A DNA stretch of 64,000 nt from Alicycliphilus denitrificans_A (GCF_044792555.1 NZ_CP126238.1:558001-622000); one strand, 5' to 3'; shown: positions 16,175 to 25,464, counted from the first letter of the stretch. A program made the numbers and translations. Notes: generated by a model from the sequence alone, not told the origin.

Positions 16175-17803
16175 TCAGGCGGCAAGCGCCCTGCTTGCAG
16201 AGATGTGGCTCAGCGCCTCATGCCGGTGTGCCAGGCGGAAGGTGCTGGCCAGGCTGGCAAGCTCTTGTGCCTGGTGCTGCAGCGCGCTGGATGCGGCCGA
16301 GGTTTGCTCGACCAGGGCGGCGTTTTGCTGGGTCACTCCATCCAGGTGCGCCACGGCCTGGTTGATCTGCGCCAGGCCCGAGGCCTGCTCGCGGCTGGCC
16401 AGGGCGATTTCGTCGACGATGCGGGCCACGCGCTCGATGCCGCTCATGATTTCCTGCATGGCCTCGCCGGCCTGGGCGGCCTGGGCGTTGCCGGCCTCGG
16501 CCTTGGTCACTGAGTCGGTGATCAGCGCCTTCACTTCGCGTGCAGCCTCGGCGCTGCGTTGTGCTAGGCTGCGTACTTCGCCCGCCACCACGGCAAAACC
16601 GCGGCCCTGTTCGCCGGCGCGGGCGGCTTCCACGGCGGCGTTGAGCGCCAGGATGTTGGTCTGGAACGCTATGCCGTCGATCACGCCGATGATGTCCACG
16701 ATCTTGTGCGAGGACTGGTTGATGGCGTCCATGGTCTGTACCACCTGCGAGACCACGGCGCTGCCGCGCTGCGCCACTTCGGAGGCGCTGGCCGCCAGTT
16801 GGTTGGCCTGGGTCGCGCTGTCGGCGTTTTGCTGCACCGTGCCCGACAGCTGCTCGGTGGCCGAGGCGGTCTGCTCCAGCGCGCTGGCCTGTTGCTCGGT
16901 GCGCGCGGACAGGTCGTGCGCGCCTGCCGCCACCTGGCTTGAGGCCTGGGCAATGGAGTCCGTGCCATCGCGCACGCGTCCCACCACCTCGGACAGGTTG
17001 CTGCGCATGGCTTCCATCTCGCCGAGCATGGTGCCGATTTCATCGCTGCCCTCGCAGGCAATGCGCTGCGTCAGGTCGCGCGCTGCGATCTGGCTGACAG
17101 TGGTGTTGGCGGTGCCAAAGCCGGATTTCAGGCGCCCGAGCAAGGTCATGGCCAACAACACCGAGGGCAGCACCAGCACCACGGTCGCTGCCGCAAAAAT
17201 CCACAGCGCCAACTGGTAGCGGCCTTGGGCCGCCTGGTAAGCGGCATCGGCTTGTTTGAGTTGGTAGTCGCGCAAGTTCTGCATGGCCTTGACGGTGGCC
17301 TCGCCCTCATTGCGGCCAGCGGCCAGGAAAGTGGCCATGGCCTCGGGGCTGTAGTTGTTATGTGCAATGACATCCAGCGCACGTGCCAGTTGCGCGCGCC
17401 AGGACTCGCACGCCTGCATGGCAGTGTCAAACAGGGCCTTTTCTTCCGGCGCCTTGATGGCCTGCTCCATGGTCTTGTGCAACTCGTCGGCCTTGGCCTG
17501 GTTGCGCGCCACATTGTCCAGATGCAGGCTGGCCGGATGCTGGTGAATGGTTGCCAGGGCACTATCGGGATCATGCTGGAAGGCCAGCAGCACCTCCATG
17601 CGATTGTTCAGGGTTTGCATGATGGACTGGTCGGCCAGCAAGGCACGGGCCATGGTTTCGTCGTACATGGTCTTGAGGCTGTCGCGTGCCGCCGACAAGC
17701 CCCACAGGCCAACGCCCGCGATGGCGGCAATCGACAACACAAAGATGCACAAAACAGCGACAAAACGCTGGGTGATTTGCAGGTTTTTCCAGAAAGAGCT
17801 CAT
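16175..17803 (-). CDS. Methyl-accepting chemotaxis protein
   Basis: The 542-residue receptor has an N-terminal membrane segment (about residues 10-30), a four-helix-bundle periplasmic sensor (about 35-190), a second membrane segment (about 190-215), a HAMP region, and a cytoplasmic signalling hairpin. The hairpin tip contains NAAVEAARAGEQGRGFAVVA, diagnostic of MCPs. The protein ends without a NWETF-type CheR tether. It senses an unidentified ligand and relays to CheA/CheW. It is transcribed leftward, divergent from the PHA synthase gene; no che genes are nearby. Confidence 0.92.
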   Translation of the reverse strand: MSSFWKNLQITQRFVAVLCIFVLSIAAIAGVGLWGLSAARDSLKTMYDETMARALLADQSIMQTLNNRMEVLLAFQHDPDSALATIHQHPASLHLDNVARNQAKADELHKTMEQAIKAPEEKALFDTAMQACESWRAQLARALDVIAHNNYSPEAMATFLAAGRNEGEATVKAMQNLRDYQLKQADAAYQAAQGRYQLALWIFAAATVVLVLPSVLLAMTLLGRLKSGFGTANTTVSQIAARDLTQRIACEGSDEIGTMLGEMEAMRSNLSEVVGRVRDGTDSIAQASSQVAAGAHDLSARTEQQASALEQTASATEQLSGTVQQNADSATQANQLAASASEVAQRGSAVVSQVVQTMDAINQSSHKIVDIIGVIDGIAFQTNILALNAAVEAARAGEQGRGFAVVAGEVRSLAQRSAEAAREVKALITDSVTKAEAGNAQAAQAGEAMQEIMSGIERVARIVDEIALASREQASGLAQINQAVAHLDGVTQQNAALVEQTSAASSALQHQAQELASLASTFRLAHRHEALSHISASRALAA

Positions 17804-17898
17804 GAAACAAAAATTTGTAGAGGCAAGTTTTTAAAAAATCGTCAATCTAGTGTTTAACTTTATCTAAAAGCGGCTTTCAAGTAACGCGATGTCATAAT

Positions 17899-17934
17899 TT
17901 GTGATGTAAGTAACTCGATTAATTGTCATCACAA
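17899..17934. promoter_or_regulatory. Inverted repeat ahead of PHA synthase gene
   Basis: TTGTGATG (17899-17906) and CATCACAA (17927-17934) are perfect 8-bp arms 20 nt apart, and the right arm runs into the start codon at 17934. The site could be an operator or an mRNA hairpin that hides the start. The AT-rich stretch between the divergent genes gives no clear promoter boxes. Confidence 0.35.
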
Positions 17935-19739
17935 TGAAAGCTCCCTCCAGGCTTGGACCGGTTCAAGAGAGCCAGCGCGTGGCCGCGCAGGCGGTGGATG
18001 AGTCGGTGCGTTCCGCCATGGCGCGCATGTACAGCGGCCTGTCGCCGGTGGCGCTGGCCTTGGCGCATGCCGATTGGGCGATGCACATGATGGCCTCGCC
18101 AGGGCGCCAGGCGGTGCTGGCGCAGCGGGCCCTGGATCTTTCGGTGCGGGCCATGCACAACCTGGCCAGCCAGCCCGACGAGGCCAGCCCCGAGAAGGAT
18201 GGGCGTTTTGTCGACCCGGCCTGGCGCGGCTGGCCGTTCAACGTCATCAAGGAGGGCTATAAGGCCGCCGACACTTGGTGGCGCGAGGCGGCTCAGCATG
18301 GCGGCGGGGTCTCCAAGCATCACCAGCATATGGTGAGCTTCTTCACGGGCCAGGCGCTGGACGCGCTGGCACCGTCCAACTGGGCCTTGACCAACCCCGA
18401 AGTGCTGCGCGTGGCCGGCGAGACCCAGGGACGGTCGCTGCAGGAGGGCTGGAAATTCTTTCAGCAAGACCTGCAGGAATACCTCAGCGCCCACCCCGAC
18501 ACGCCGGCCGAAGAACTGGCGCCGCTGGAATACGCGGTCGGTCAGGACGTGGCCGCGACGCCGGGCAAGGTGGTGTTCCGCAATGCTCTCATCGAGCTCA
18601 TCCAGTACCACCCGAGTACAGACAAGGTGCAGCCCGAGCCGGTGCTGATCGTGCCGTCCTGCATCATGAAGTACTACATCCTGGACTTGTCGCCGCACAA
18701 CTCCATGGTCAAGTACCTGGTGGACAAGGGGCATACGGTGTTCATCGTCTCCTGGCGCAACCCCGATGCCAGCGATCGTGACCTGGGCATGCAGGATTAC
18801 CTGCGCCTGGGCGTGATGCAGGCCCTGTCCGCCGTCAAGTCCTGCTCGGGCGCGCGCCGTGTGCACACGGTGGGCTACTGCCTTGGCGGCACCTTCCTGG
18901 CGATTGTCGCCGCCGTCATGGGGCGCCTGAGCCGCAAGAAGGTGCAGGAGCGCACGGCGGCCGAACAGGCCATGATTCCGGCGGACATGCCGGAGCTGGC
19001 CTCGGTCATTCTGCTGGCGGCGCAGACCGACTTCACCGAGCCCGGCGAGCTGGGTGTGTTCATCGACGAGGCGCAGCTGGCGCTGCTGCGCCAGACCATG
19101 AGCGAACGCGGCTACCTGTCGGGCAAGCAGATGGGGGGCTCCTTTGTCTACCTGGCCTCGCGCGGCCTGCTGTGGGGGCGCAACACGCGCCGCTACCTGA
19201 TGGGGGAGGAAGACGCCAGCTTCGATCTCATGAGCTGGAACGCCGACACCACGCGCCTGCCCGCGCGCATGCACTCCGAATACCTGGACTCGCTGTTCCT
19301 CAACAACGCCCTGGCCTCGGGCCAGTACCGCGTGGCCGGGGGCACGGTGGCGCTCATGGACATCAACGCGCCGATGCTGGTCGTGGCCACCACCAAGGAC
19401 CATGTCTCGCCCTGGAAGTCGGTCTACAAGATCCACCTGCAGACCAGCACCCCCGTCACCTTCGTGCTGGCCGAGGGCGGGCACAACGCGGGCATCGTGA
19501 GCGAGCCGGGGCGCCCGCGCCGCAGCTACCAGATGGCCAGCGCGCAGGGGGATGCCGGCTGGGTCGATCCCGACGACTGGAAGGCCCAGGCCCCGACCGT
19601 GCAGGGCTCGTGGTGGGAGGCCATGCATGCATGGGTCACCGAGCGCTCGGGCAAGCCCGTGGCGGCCAAGCCCATCGCCGCGGAGCATGTGCTGTGCGAT
19701 GCGCCGGGTACCTATGTGATGACGCGCTATGCCGACTGA
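17934..19739 (+). CDS. phaC: Poly(3-hydroxyalkanoate) synthase
   Basis: The 601-residue protein matches class I PHA synthases. It has the PhaC N-terminal domain, then an alpha/beta hydrolase core with PVLIVPSCIMKYYILDLSPH, the modified lipase box GYCLGG carrying the catalytic cysteine, WNADTTRLPARMH, and the catalytic histidine in EGGHNAGIV. It polymerises hydroxyacyl-CoA into storage granules. Its stop overlaps the start of a small helical protein, then FabI, a MaoC-Pta fusion and acetate kinase follow on the same strand. That order suggests a link between PHA formation and acetyl-phosphate/acetate flow. Confidence 0.93.
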   Translation: MKAPSRLGPVQESQRVAAQAVDESVRSAMARMYSGLSPVALALAHADWAMHMMASPGRQAVLAQRALDLSVRAMHNLASQPDEASPEKDGRFVDPAWRGWPFNVIKEGYKAADTWWREAAQHGGGVSKHHQHMVSFFTGQALDALAPSNWALTNPEVLRVAGETQGRSLQEGWKFFQQDLQEYLSAHPDTPAEELAPLEYAVGQDVAATPGKVVFRNALIELIQYHPSTDKVQPEPVLIVPSCIMKYYILDLSPHNSMVKYLVDKGHTVFIVSWRNPDASDRDLGMQDYLRLGVMQALSAVKSCSGARRVHTVGYCLGGTFLAIVAAVMGRLSRKKVQERTAAEQAMIPADMPELASVILLAAQTDFTEPGELGVFIDEAQLALLRQTMSERGYLSGKQMGGSFVYLASRGLLWGRNTRRYLMGEEDASFDLMSWNADTTRLPARMHSEYLDSLFLNNALASGQYRVAGGTVALMDINAPMLVVATTKDHVSPWKSVYKIHLQTSTPVTFVLAEGGHNAGIVSEPGRPRRSYQMASAQGDAGWVDPDDWKAQAPTVQGSWWEAMHAWVTERSGKPVAAKPIAAEHVLCDAPGTYVMTRYAD

Positions 19740-20127
19740 GATCGCCAACGAGCAAGCCGCCGCCCAGCAGCAGGTGCGACGCCTGGCGCGTCAGCTCGAA
19801 AGCCTGGGGGGGCGCATTGCGCTGCTGGCCCAGGCCCTGCGCCTATCGCTGCAAACCCCTGCCGAAACGCAGGCTGCCCTGCAATGCGACGAGGCCTGCG
19901 CGGCAGCCGCCGGTGGCGGCCGCGAGGCGCGCATGCGCGAGGAGCTGCGTGGCCTGCTGGTGCTGCGCTACGAGGTGGTGGCGCAACTGGCGACGAATGA
20001 GCGCATAGGGGCGCCGGGCGCGCGCGACCTGCTGCTGTATGCCAACGACCGTCTGCTGGCCAAGGGCTTCGACGCCCAGGCGCCCGGCATGAATCTGCGT
20101 CCTCTGTTCGAGGGCATCGAGGCCTGA
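19729..20127 (+). CDS. Small helical protein coupled to phaC
   Basis: The 132-residue protein overlaps the end of phaC by 11 nt and is therefore probably translationally coupled. It is predicted mostly helical (QAAAQQQVRRLARQLESLGG, MREELRGLLVLRYEVVAQLA) with no signal peptide or membrane segment. I do not recognise the family. A granule-associated or PhaC-accessory role is plausible from position only. Its stop codon lies in the first unit of a hexanucleotide tandem repeat. Confidence 0.65.
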   Translation: MPTEIANEQAAAQQQVRRLARQLESLGGRIALLAQALRLSLQTPAETQAALQCDEACAAAAGGGREARMREELRGLLVLRYEVVAQLATNERIGAPGARDLLLYANDRLLAKGFDAQAPGMNLRPLFEGIEA

Positions 20128-20170
20128 GGCTGAGGCTGAGGCTGAGGCTGAGGCTGAGGCTGAGGCTGAG
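20124..20170 (+). repeat. CTGAGG hexanucleotide tandem repeat
   Basis: Seven full CTGAGG units plus CTGAG lie head to tail. The upstream gene's stop codon falls inside the first unit and fabI starts 49 nt after the last. A short GAGCGT/ACGCTC hairpin and a T-run (20170-20201) follow directly. Slippage would change the spacing ahead of fabI by multiples of six without affecting either protein. Confidence 0.9.
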
Positions 20171-20219
20171 AGCGTAAACACGCTCCTAGAGCCATTTTTT
20201 TGTGTGAGGTTTTGTTTTC

Positions 20220-20993
20220 ATGACATCGAATCTGTTCAGCCTGGCCGGCAAGAAGGGCCTGATCCTGGGTATTGCCAACGACAGCAGCATCGCCTTTGGT
20301 TGCGCCCGACTGGCGCGCGCCATGGGTGCCGAGGTGGTGGCCACCTGCCTGAACGACAAGGCCCGCAAGTTCGTCGAGCCGCACACCCAGCCGCTGGGCA
20401 TAGACCTGCTCCATTGCGACGTCGAGGTCGAGGGCCAGCTGCAGGCGGCCGTTGCGCACGCGGTGGAAAAATTGGGCCGGCTCGACTTCGTCATCCACTC
20501 CATCGCCTGGGCGCCGCTGCAGGACTTGCACGGCGACGTGGTGGACAGCTCGCGCGAGGGTTTTGCGCGCGCCGTGAGCGTGTCTTGCCACAGCTTTGCC
20601 GAACTGGGCAAGCTGTGTGCACCGCACATGCCGGACGGCGGCACCATGCTGGCCATGACCTACCTGGGCTCGGGCGAGGTGGTGCCCAACTACGGACTCA
20701 TGGGCCCGGTCAAGGCCGCGCTTGAATCCGTGGTGCGCTATATGTCCATGGAGCTGGGCTCCAAGAACATCCGCGTGCATGCGGTCTCGCCCGGCCCCAT
20801 CCTCACGCGCGCGTCCTCGGGTATTGCCGACTTCGACACCCTGATGGCCACGGCCCAGTCCAAGGCTCCGCTGCAGCGCCTGGTATCCCTCGAGGAAATC
20901 GCCCAGCTCAGCGCCTTCCTGTGCATGAATGCCGCCAGCGGCATGACCGGACAGACGATTTACGTCGATGCCGGCGTGCACGCCATGGATTGA
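20220..20993 (+). CDS. fabI: Enoyl-[acyl-carrier-protein] reductase (FabI)
   Basis: The 257-residue enzyme matches FabI-type NADH-dependent reductases. It opens SLAGKKGLILGIANDSSIAF, has the VIHSIAWAP segment and the tyrosine-lysine pair spaced as in FabI (TYLGSGEVVPNYGLMGPVKA), and ends GMTGQTIYVDAGVHAMD. Its place between PhaC and MaoC-Pta, away from other fatty-acid synthesis genes, suggests a paralogue rather than the housekeeping enzyme. That could be checked by finding a second fabI elsewhere in the genome. Confidence 0.88.
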   Translation: MTSNLFSLAGKKGLILGIANDSSIAFGCARLARAMGAEVVATCLNDKARKFVEPHTQPLGIDLLHCDVEVEGQLQAAVAHAVEKLGRLDFVIHSIAWAPLQDLHGDVVDSSREGFARAVSVSCHSFAELGKLCAPHMPDGGTMLAMTYLGSGEVVPNYGLMGPVKAALESVVRYMSMELGSKNIRVHAVSPGPILTRASSGIADFDTLMATAQSKAPLQRLVSLEEIAQLSAFLCMNAASGMTGQTIYVDAGVHAMD

Positions 20994-21026
20994 TGAGCCG
21001 GCCCCTGTTTTAGAAATCCAGACACC

Positions 21027-22481
21027 ATGAATACCAACATCAGCGACCTCGAATGGATGGAAAACGTCACCTATGACGAGCTCAGCGTGGGCCAAAGCGC
21101 ACGCCTGCTGCGCACGGTGACCCAGGAGGACATCCAGGCCTTTGCCGCCGTGTCTGGCGACATCAATCCCGCCCACCTGAACCCCGAATACGCCGACGCC
21201 ACCATGTTCCATGGCGTCATCGCGCACGGCATGCTGGGGGCCGCCTTGATCTCGGCGCTGTTCGGCACGCAGTTTCCCGGTCCCGGCACCATCTACCTGG
21301 GCCAGGAGCTCAAGTTCACCAAACCCGTGCGCATTGGCGACACGCTCACCGTGCTGACCACCGTCTCCGCCAAGGACGACGAGAAGAAGCGCGTGGAAAT
21401 GGACTGCCTGGTCACCAACCAGAAGGGCGAGGTGGTGCTCAAGGGCGTGGCGCGCCTGATGCCGCCCACGCAAAAGCTGCGCGTGCCCAAGATCAATGCG
21501 CCGCAGATCCAGCTGTTCGACCCCGAGGCGCGTTTCAACGAGCTTTTGTCGCTGGCCGACGGCATTGAGGCCATGCGCTGCGCCGTGGTGCATCCCTGCG
21601 ATGCGGGCTCGCTCAGCGGCGCCATGGATGCCGCCAGCCACGGCCTGATTCATCCCGTGCTGATCGGCCCCGAGGGGCGCATCCGCCGCGTGGCCGAGGA
21701 GGCTGGCATCAGCCTCGAGGGCGCGGACATCATCTCCGTCGAGCACAGCCACGCCGCCGCCGAGCTGGCCGCGGCCATGGCCGCGCGCAAGGAGGTGGAG
21801 ATCGTCATGAAGGGCAGCCTGCACACCGACGAGCTGCTCAAGGCCATCCTGGCCCAGCCCTCGCTGCGCACCGGGCGGCGCCTGTCGCATGTGTTCCGCT
21901 TCGACGTGCCGCTGTACTCGAAGCCCCTTCTGATCACCGATGCTGCCATCAACATCGCCCCCAGCCTGCTGGAGAAGGCCGACATCATCCAGAACGCCAT
22001 CGAGTTCGCCCAGGTCATGGGCACGGCCACGCCGCGGGTGGCCATCCTGTCGGCGGTGGAAACCGTGACGCCGACCATCCCCTCCACGCTGGATGCCGCC
22101 GCGTTGTGCAAGATGGCCGACCGCGGCCAGATCAAGGGCGGCCTGCTCGATGGTCCGCTGGCCTTTGACAACGCCATCTCCATGGAGTCGGTGCAAATCA
22201 AGGGCATCTGCTCGGCCGTGGCGGGCCAGGCCGACATCCTGGCGGTACCCGACCTGGAAAGCGGCAACATGATCGCCAAACAGCTCGAATACCTGGCGGG
22301 CGCCAGCGGCTCGGGCCTGGTGCTGGGCGCGCGCGTGCCGATTGCGCTGACCAGCCGCGCCGACGGCCCCATGGTGCGCGTGGCCTCGGCGGTGCTGGCC
22401 GTGCTGGCGGCACACCAGCAGCGCAAGCGGCAGGACGAAAACGCCTGGAAGCGCGGCCTCGGCTCCGTTCAGGCGGCCTGA
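21027..22481 (+). CDS. Bifunctional MaoC enoyl-CoA hydratase / phosphate acetyltransferase
   Basis: The 484-residue protein fuses an N-terminal MaoC-like hydratase (about residues 10-150) to a C-terminal phosphotransacetylase/phosphotransbutyrylase domain (about 175-470). The hydratase contains the dyad region DINPAHLNPEYA and the hot-dog helix HGVIAHGMLGAALISALFG. The transferase has CDAGSLSGAMDAASHGLIHPVL and the LLDGPLAFDNAIS motif typical of these acyltransferases. Acetate kinase begins 2 nt after its stop. The product could convert acyl-CoA to acyl-phosphate for AckA and also hydrate enoyl-CoA for PhaC. Confidence 0.92.
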   Translation: MNTNISDLEWMENVTYDELSVGQSARLLRTVTQEDIQAFAAVSGDINPAHLNPEYADATMFHGVIAHGMLGAALISALFGTQFPGPGTIYLGQELKFTKPVRIGDTLTVLTTVSAKDDEKKRVEMDCLVTNQKGEVVLKGVARLMPPTQKLRVPKINAPQIQLFDPEARFNELLSLADGIEAMRCAVVHPCDAGSLSGAMDAASHGLIHPVLIGPEGRIRRVAEEAGISLEGADIISVEHSHAAAELAAAMAARKEVEIVMKGSLHTDELLKAILAQPSLRTGRRLSHVFRFDVPLYSKPLLITDAAINIAPSLLEKADIIQNAIEFAQVMGTATPRVAILSAVETVTPTIPSTLDAAALCKMADRGQIKGGLLDGPLAFDNAISMESVQIKGICSAVAGQADILAVPDLESGNMIAKQLEYLAGASGSGLVLGARVPIALTSRADGPMVRVASAVLAVLAAHQQRKRQDENAWKRGLGSVQAA

Positions 22482-22483
22482 AC

Positions 22484-23710
22484 ATGGCCATTCTTGCCGT
22501 CAACGCGGGTTCGTCCTCGCTCAAGTTCTCGCTGCACCCTTTGCTCGGTGGGCAGGTCCAGCCGCATGTGCTGTCGGGCAACATCCAGGGGCTGGAGCCC
22601 GGCGGCAGCCCCGAGATGGGCTGGCAGTACCGGGGCGCAAAGCACCACCGGGCACTGGCCGCGCACGAGGGCGCGAGCGTCTTTGCCGTGGCGCTGGACA
22701 GCCTGCGCGAGCTCATCCAGGGGCTGGACGGCGCGCCCGCCATCGACGCCGTAGCGCACCGCGTGGTGCATGGCGGCGGCGAGTTCACGGCCAGCGTGTG
22801 CGTGACAGAGGAGGTGCTCTCGCGCCTGGCGCGTTTCAACTCACTGGCCCCGCTGCACCAGCCGCATAACCTGGAAGGCATCCGGCGTTTTCGCACCGCC
22901 ATGCCGCAGGTGCCGCAGATCGCCTGCTTCGACACCGCCTTCCATGCCGCCATGCCCGAGGTGGACTACGCCTTTGCCCTGCCGCGCGAACTGCGCGCGC
23001 AGGGCGTGCGCCGCTACGGCTTTCACGGGCTGTCCTACCAGTACATCATGTCGGTGCTGCAGGAAAAGACCCTCCGCGGCCGCGGGCGGGTCGTCATGGC
23101 ACACCTGGGCAACGGTGCCAGCCTGTGTGCCGCGCAGGACGGCACCAGCGTGGCCACCACCATGGGTTTTTCGGCACTCGATGGCCTGATGATGGGCACG
23201 CGCAGCGGCTCGCTGGACGCCGGCGTGCTGCTCTACCTGCTGGAGCAGGGCTGGACGCACGCGCAGATCGAGAGGCTCCTGTACAAGCAATCGGGGCTGC
23301 TGGGCGTGTCCGGCATCTCCGCCGACATGCGCCGCCTGCGCGAGGAGGCCGCCGAGGGCAGCGCCGATGCGCAGTGCGCCATAGCCCAGTTCACGCACCG
23401 CGTGGTGCGCGAAACCGGGGCCCTGACCGCCTGTCTGGGCGGCCTGGATCTGCTTGCCTTCAGCGGCGGCATTGGCGAAAACGACGTGCTGCTGCGCCAG
23501 CAGGTCTGCGAACGCCTGGCCTGGACGGGGCTGCACATCGATGCGCAGCGCAACCGCGCTGCCGACGGCAAGCAGGCCTGGGCGATACACGCGCCCGACA
23601 GCCGCATCGAGATCTGGGTCGTCCCCACCGACGAGGGCCGCGTGGCCGCGCGCGAGGCGGCGGCGCTGCTTGAGTCCACCCAGGCATTGCAGCAGGCCTG
23701 CGCGCCTTGA
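22484..23710 (+). CDS. ackA: Acetate/propionate kinase
   Basis: The 408-residue kinase opens MAILAVNAGSSSLKFSL, carries the catalytic-region motifs VAHRVVHGGGEFT and FDTAFHAAMPE, then AHLGNGASLCA, GLMMGTRSGSLDAGVL and FSGGIGEND. It interconverts acetyl-phosphate and ADP with acetate and ATP. It is the last gene of the phaC-fabI-pta cluster. A large hairpin follows the stop within 15 nt and may end the transcript. Confidence 0.94.
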   Translation: MAILAVNAGSSSLKFSLHPLLGGQVQPHVLSGNIQGLEPGGSPEMGWQYRGAKHHRALAAHEGASVFAVALDSLRELIQGLDGAPAIDAVAHRVVHGGGEFTASVCVTEEVLSRLARFNSLAPLHQPHNLEGIRRFRTAMPQVPQIACFDTAFHAAMPEVDYAFALPRELRAQGVRRYGFHGLSYQYIMSVLQEKTLRGRGRVVMAHLGNGASLCAAQDGTSVATTMGFSALDGLMMGTRSGSLDAGVLLYLLEQGWTHAQIERLLYKQSGLLGVSGISADMRRLREEAAEGSADAQCAIAQFTHRVVRETGALTACLGGLDLLAFSGGIGENDVLLRQQVCERLAWTGLHIDAQRNRAADGKQAWAIHAPDSRIEIWVVPTDEGRVAAREAAALLESTQALQQACAP

Positions 23711-23722
23711 TTGGGGCCGGGA

Positions 23723-23772
23723 AATTGGGGCCAGGGCTCCCATCGGGGATTCATTGGAGCCTGACCCCAATT
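23723..23772 (+). repeat. Long hairpin after ackA
   Basis: AATTGGGGCCAGGGCTCC and GGAGCCTGACCCCAATT form imperfect arms around a 15-nt loop. The hairpin lies directly after ackA. No T-run follows, so it may stabilise the mRNA end or be a mobile repeat rather than a classical terminator. Confidence 0.6.
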
Positions 23773-23827
23773 GAAGGGGTCAAAGAGCCGGATTGGCGAC
23801 ATCTCTCAGACGCCCCCTGCAAAGGCT

Positions 23828-23855
23828 GGATGCCCGCCTACGCGGGCATGACGGT
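23828..23855. repeat. REP-like hairpin
   Basis: ATGCCCGC and GCGGGCAT form a stem around CTAC, followed by GACGG. This matches the common proteobacterial REP layout and resembles the copies at 30541-30653. Confidence 0.6.
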
Positions 23856-23883
23856 ACTTTCTGAGGTATGAACCTAATCAGGT

Positions 23884-23937
23884 AAAAGTGGCTTTTGCGC
23901 TTGCGTGTCAAGCGCTGGAAGCTATCAATTTATTGAA
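23884..23937. repeat. Dispersed palindromic repeat, copy 3 (end of amn)
   Basis: GGC, GCGCTT, 6 nt, AAGCGC, 5 nt and GCTATCAATT occur exactly in the family order. It abuts and slightly overlaps the 3' end of the AMP nucleosidase gene, supplying its stop codon. Confidence 0.75.
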
Positions 23938-25444
23938 ATGCCACCTCGGCAAAGCTGCGCAGCTTGCGGCTGTGCAGACGCTGCACGCCGCCTGCGCGCA
24001 GGATGTCGATGGTGCGCATGCCGATGCGCAGGTGCTGGTCCACGCGCTCGCGGTAGAAGTGGTTGGCCATGCCGGGCAGCTTGATCTCGCCGTGCAGCGG
24101 CTTGTCCGAGACGCACAGCAGCGTGCCATAGGGCACGCGGAAACGAAAGCCGTTGGCGGCGATGGTGGCGCTCTCCATGTCCAGCGCCACGGCGCGGCTC
24201 TGGGAAAAGCGGCGCTGGGGCAGGTTGTCGGGCAGCAGTTCCCAGTTGCGGTTGTCGGTGCTGGCCACGGTGCCGGTGCGCATGATGCGCTTGAGGTCGC
24301 TGCCCGTCATCTGGGTCACGTCGGCCACGGCCTGCTGCAGCGCGACCTGGATCTCGGCCAGGGCCGGGATCGGCACCCACAGCGGCAGTTCCGCGTCGAG
24401 CACATGGTCCTCGCGCACATAGGCGTGGGCCAGCACGTAGTCGCCCAGCTGCTGGCTGTTCCTCAGGCCGGCGCAGTGGCCCAGCATCATCCAGGCATGG
24501 GGGCGCAGCACGGCGATGTGGTCGGTGATGGTCTTGGCGTTGGCCGGGCCCACGCCGATGTTGACCATGGTGATGCCGCTGTTGTCGGCGCGCACCAGGT
24601 GGTAGGCGGGCATCTGGGGCAGGCGCGGCGGGGGCGATCCCAGCTCATCGCCCGGCTCGGCGGCCAGGCCCGTGCGCCGCGTGACCACGTTGCCCGGCTC
24701 GATGAAGGCGATGTATTCGCTGTCCGGCCGGGCCATCTCGGCATGGCCCAGGCGCACGAACTCGTCGATGTAGAACTGGTAGTTGGTGAACAGCACGAAG
24801 TTCTGGAACCACTCGGGCTGCGTGCCCGTGTAGTGGCGCAGGCGGTGCAGCGAGTAGTCCACGCGCGGGCCGGTGAATAGCGACAGCGGCTGCGCCTCGC
24901 CTGGGCGCGCGGTCCAGGTGCCGTTGGCGATGCCGTCGTCCATGGCCGCCAGGTCCGGCAGGTCGAACACGTCGCGCATCAGCGTGCGCCGCTCAAGGCT
25001 GAGCTGGCCCTCGATGTGGTCGTGCTCGGCAAACGAGAAGTGGATGGGGATGGGCTGCTGGCTCAGCCCCACCTTCAGCGTAACGCCATGGCTGGCGCGC
25101 AGCAGGCGGAACTGCTCCAGGTAGTAGTCGGCAAACAGGTCGGGCCGGGTGAGCGTGGTTTCGTAGCACCCTGGCCCCTCGATGAAGCCATAGGCCAGCT
25201 GCGAGGCGGCGCGCGCCACGCTGGTGATCTGCACGCGCACAAAGGGGTAGCAGGCGCGCACATGGCTGGCGGGCGTCTCGCCGGCCACGAAGCGCTGCAT
25301 GGCATCGCGCAGATGGCCGATCTGCTGCTGGTAGATGCGCTGCACCTGCGCCAGGGCGTCGGCGGGGTCGCTGTGCTGCGTGGCTGCGGTGATGACGGGT
25401 GCGGTGGTGCTGGACGGTTTGGAGGGCATGGCGCTATTGTCCAT
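23930..25444 (-). CDS. amn: AMP nucleosidase
   Basis: The 504-residue enzyme matches AMP nucleosidase, which splits AMP into adenine and ribose-5-phosphate. The N-terminal regulatory domain (about residues 30-200) and the phosphorylase-like catalytic domain (about 250-500) are both present. Landmarks are FAEHDHIEGQLSLERR, MVNIGVGPANAKTITDHIAV, MMLGHCAGLRNSQQLGDYV and the late DMESATIAANGFRFRVPYG. Its last codons come from a dispersed repeat (end EVAFQ). It lies downstream of the PAS-GGDEF-EAL gene on the same strand with a 20-nt gap, so they may be co-transcribed. Confidence 0.93.
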   Translation of the reverse strand: MDNSAMPSKPSSTTAPVITAATQHSDPADALAQVQRIYQQQIGHLRDAMQRFVAGETPASHVRACYPFVRVQITSVARAASQLAYGFIEGPGCYETTLTRPDLFADYYLEQFRLLRASHGVTLKVGLSQQPIPIHFSFAEHDHIEGQLSLERRTLMRDVFDLPDLAAMDDGIANGTWTARPGEAQPLSLFTGPRVDYSLHRLRHYTGTQPEWFQNFVLFTNYQFYIDEFVRLGHAEMARPDSEYIAFIEPGNVVTRRTGLAAEPGDELGSPPPRLPQMPAYHLVRADNSGITMVNIGVGPANAKTITDHIAVLRPHAWMMLGHCAGLRNSQQLGDYVLAHAYVREDHVLDAELPLWVPIPALAEIQVALQQAVADVTQMTGSDLKRIMRTGTVASTDNRNWELLPDNLPQRRFSQSRAVALDMESATIAANGFRFRVPYGTLLCVSDKPLHGEIKLPGMANHFYRERVDQHLRIGMRTIDILRAGGVQRLHSRKLRSFAEVAFQ

Positions 25445-25464
25445 GGGCCGCAGTCACGGTTTCG

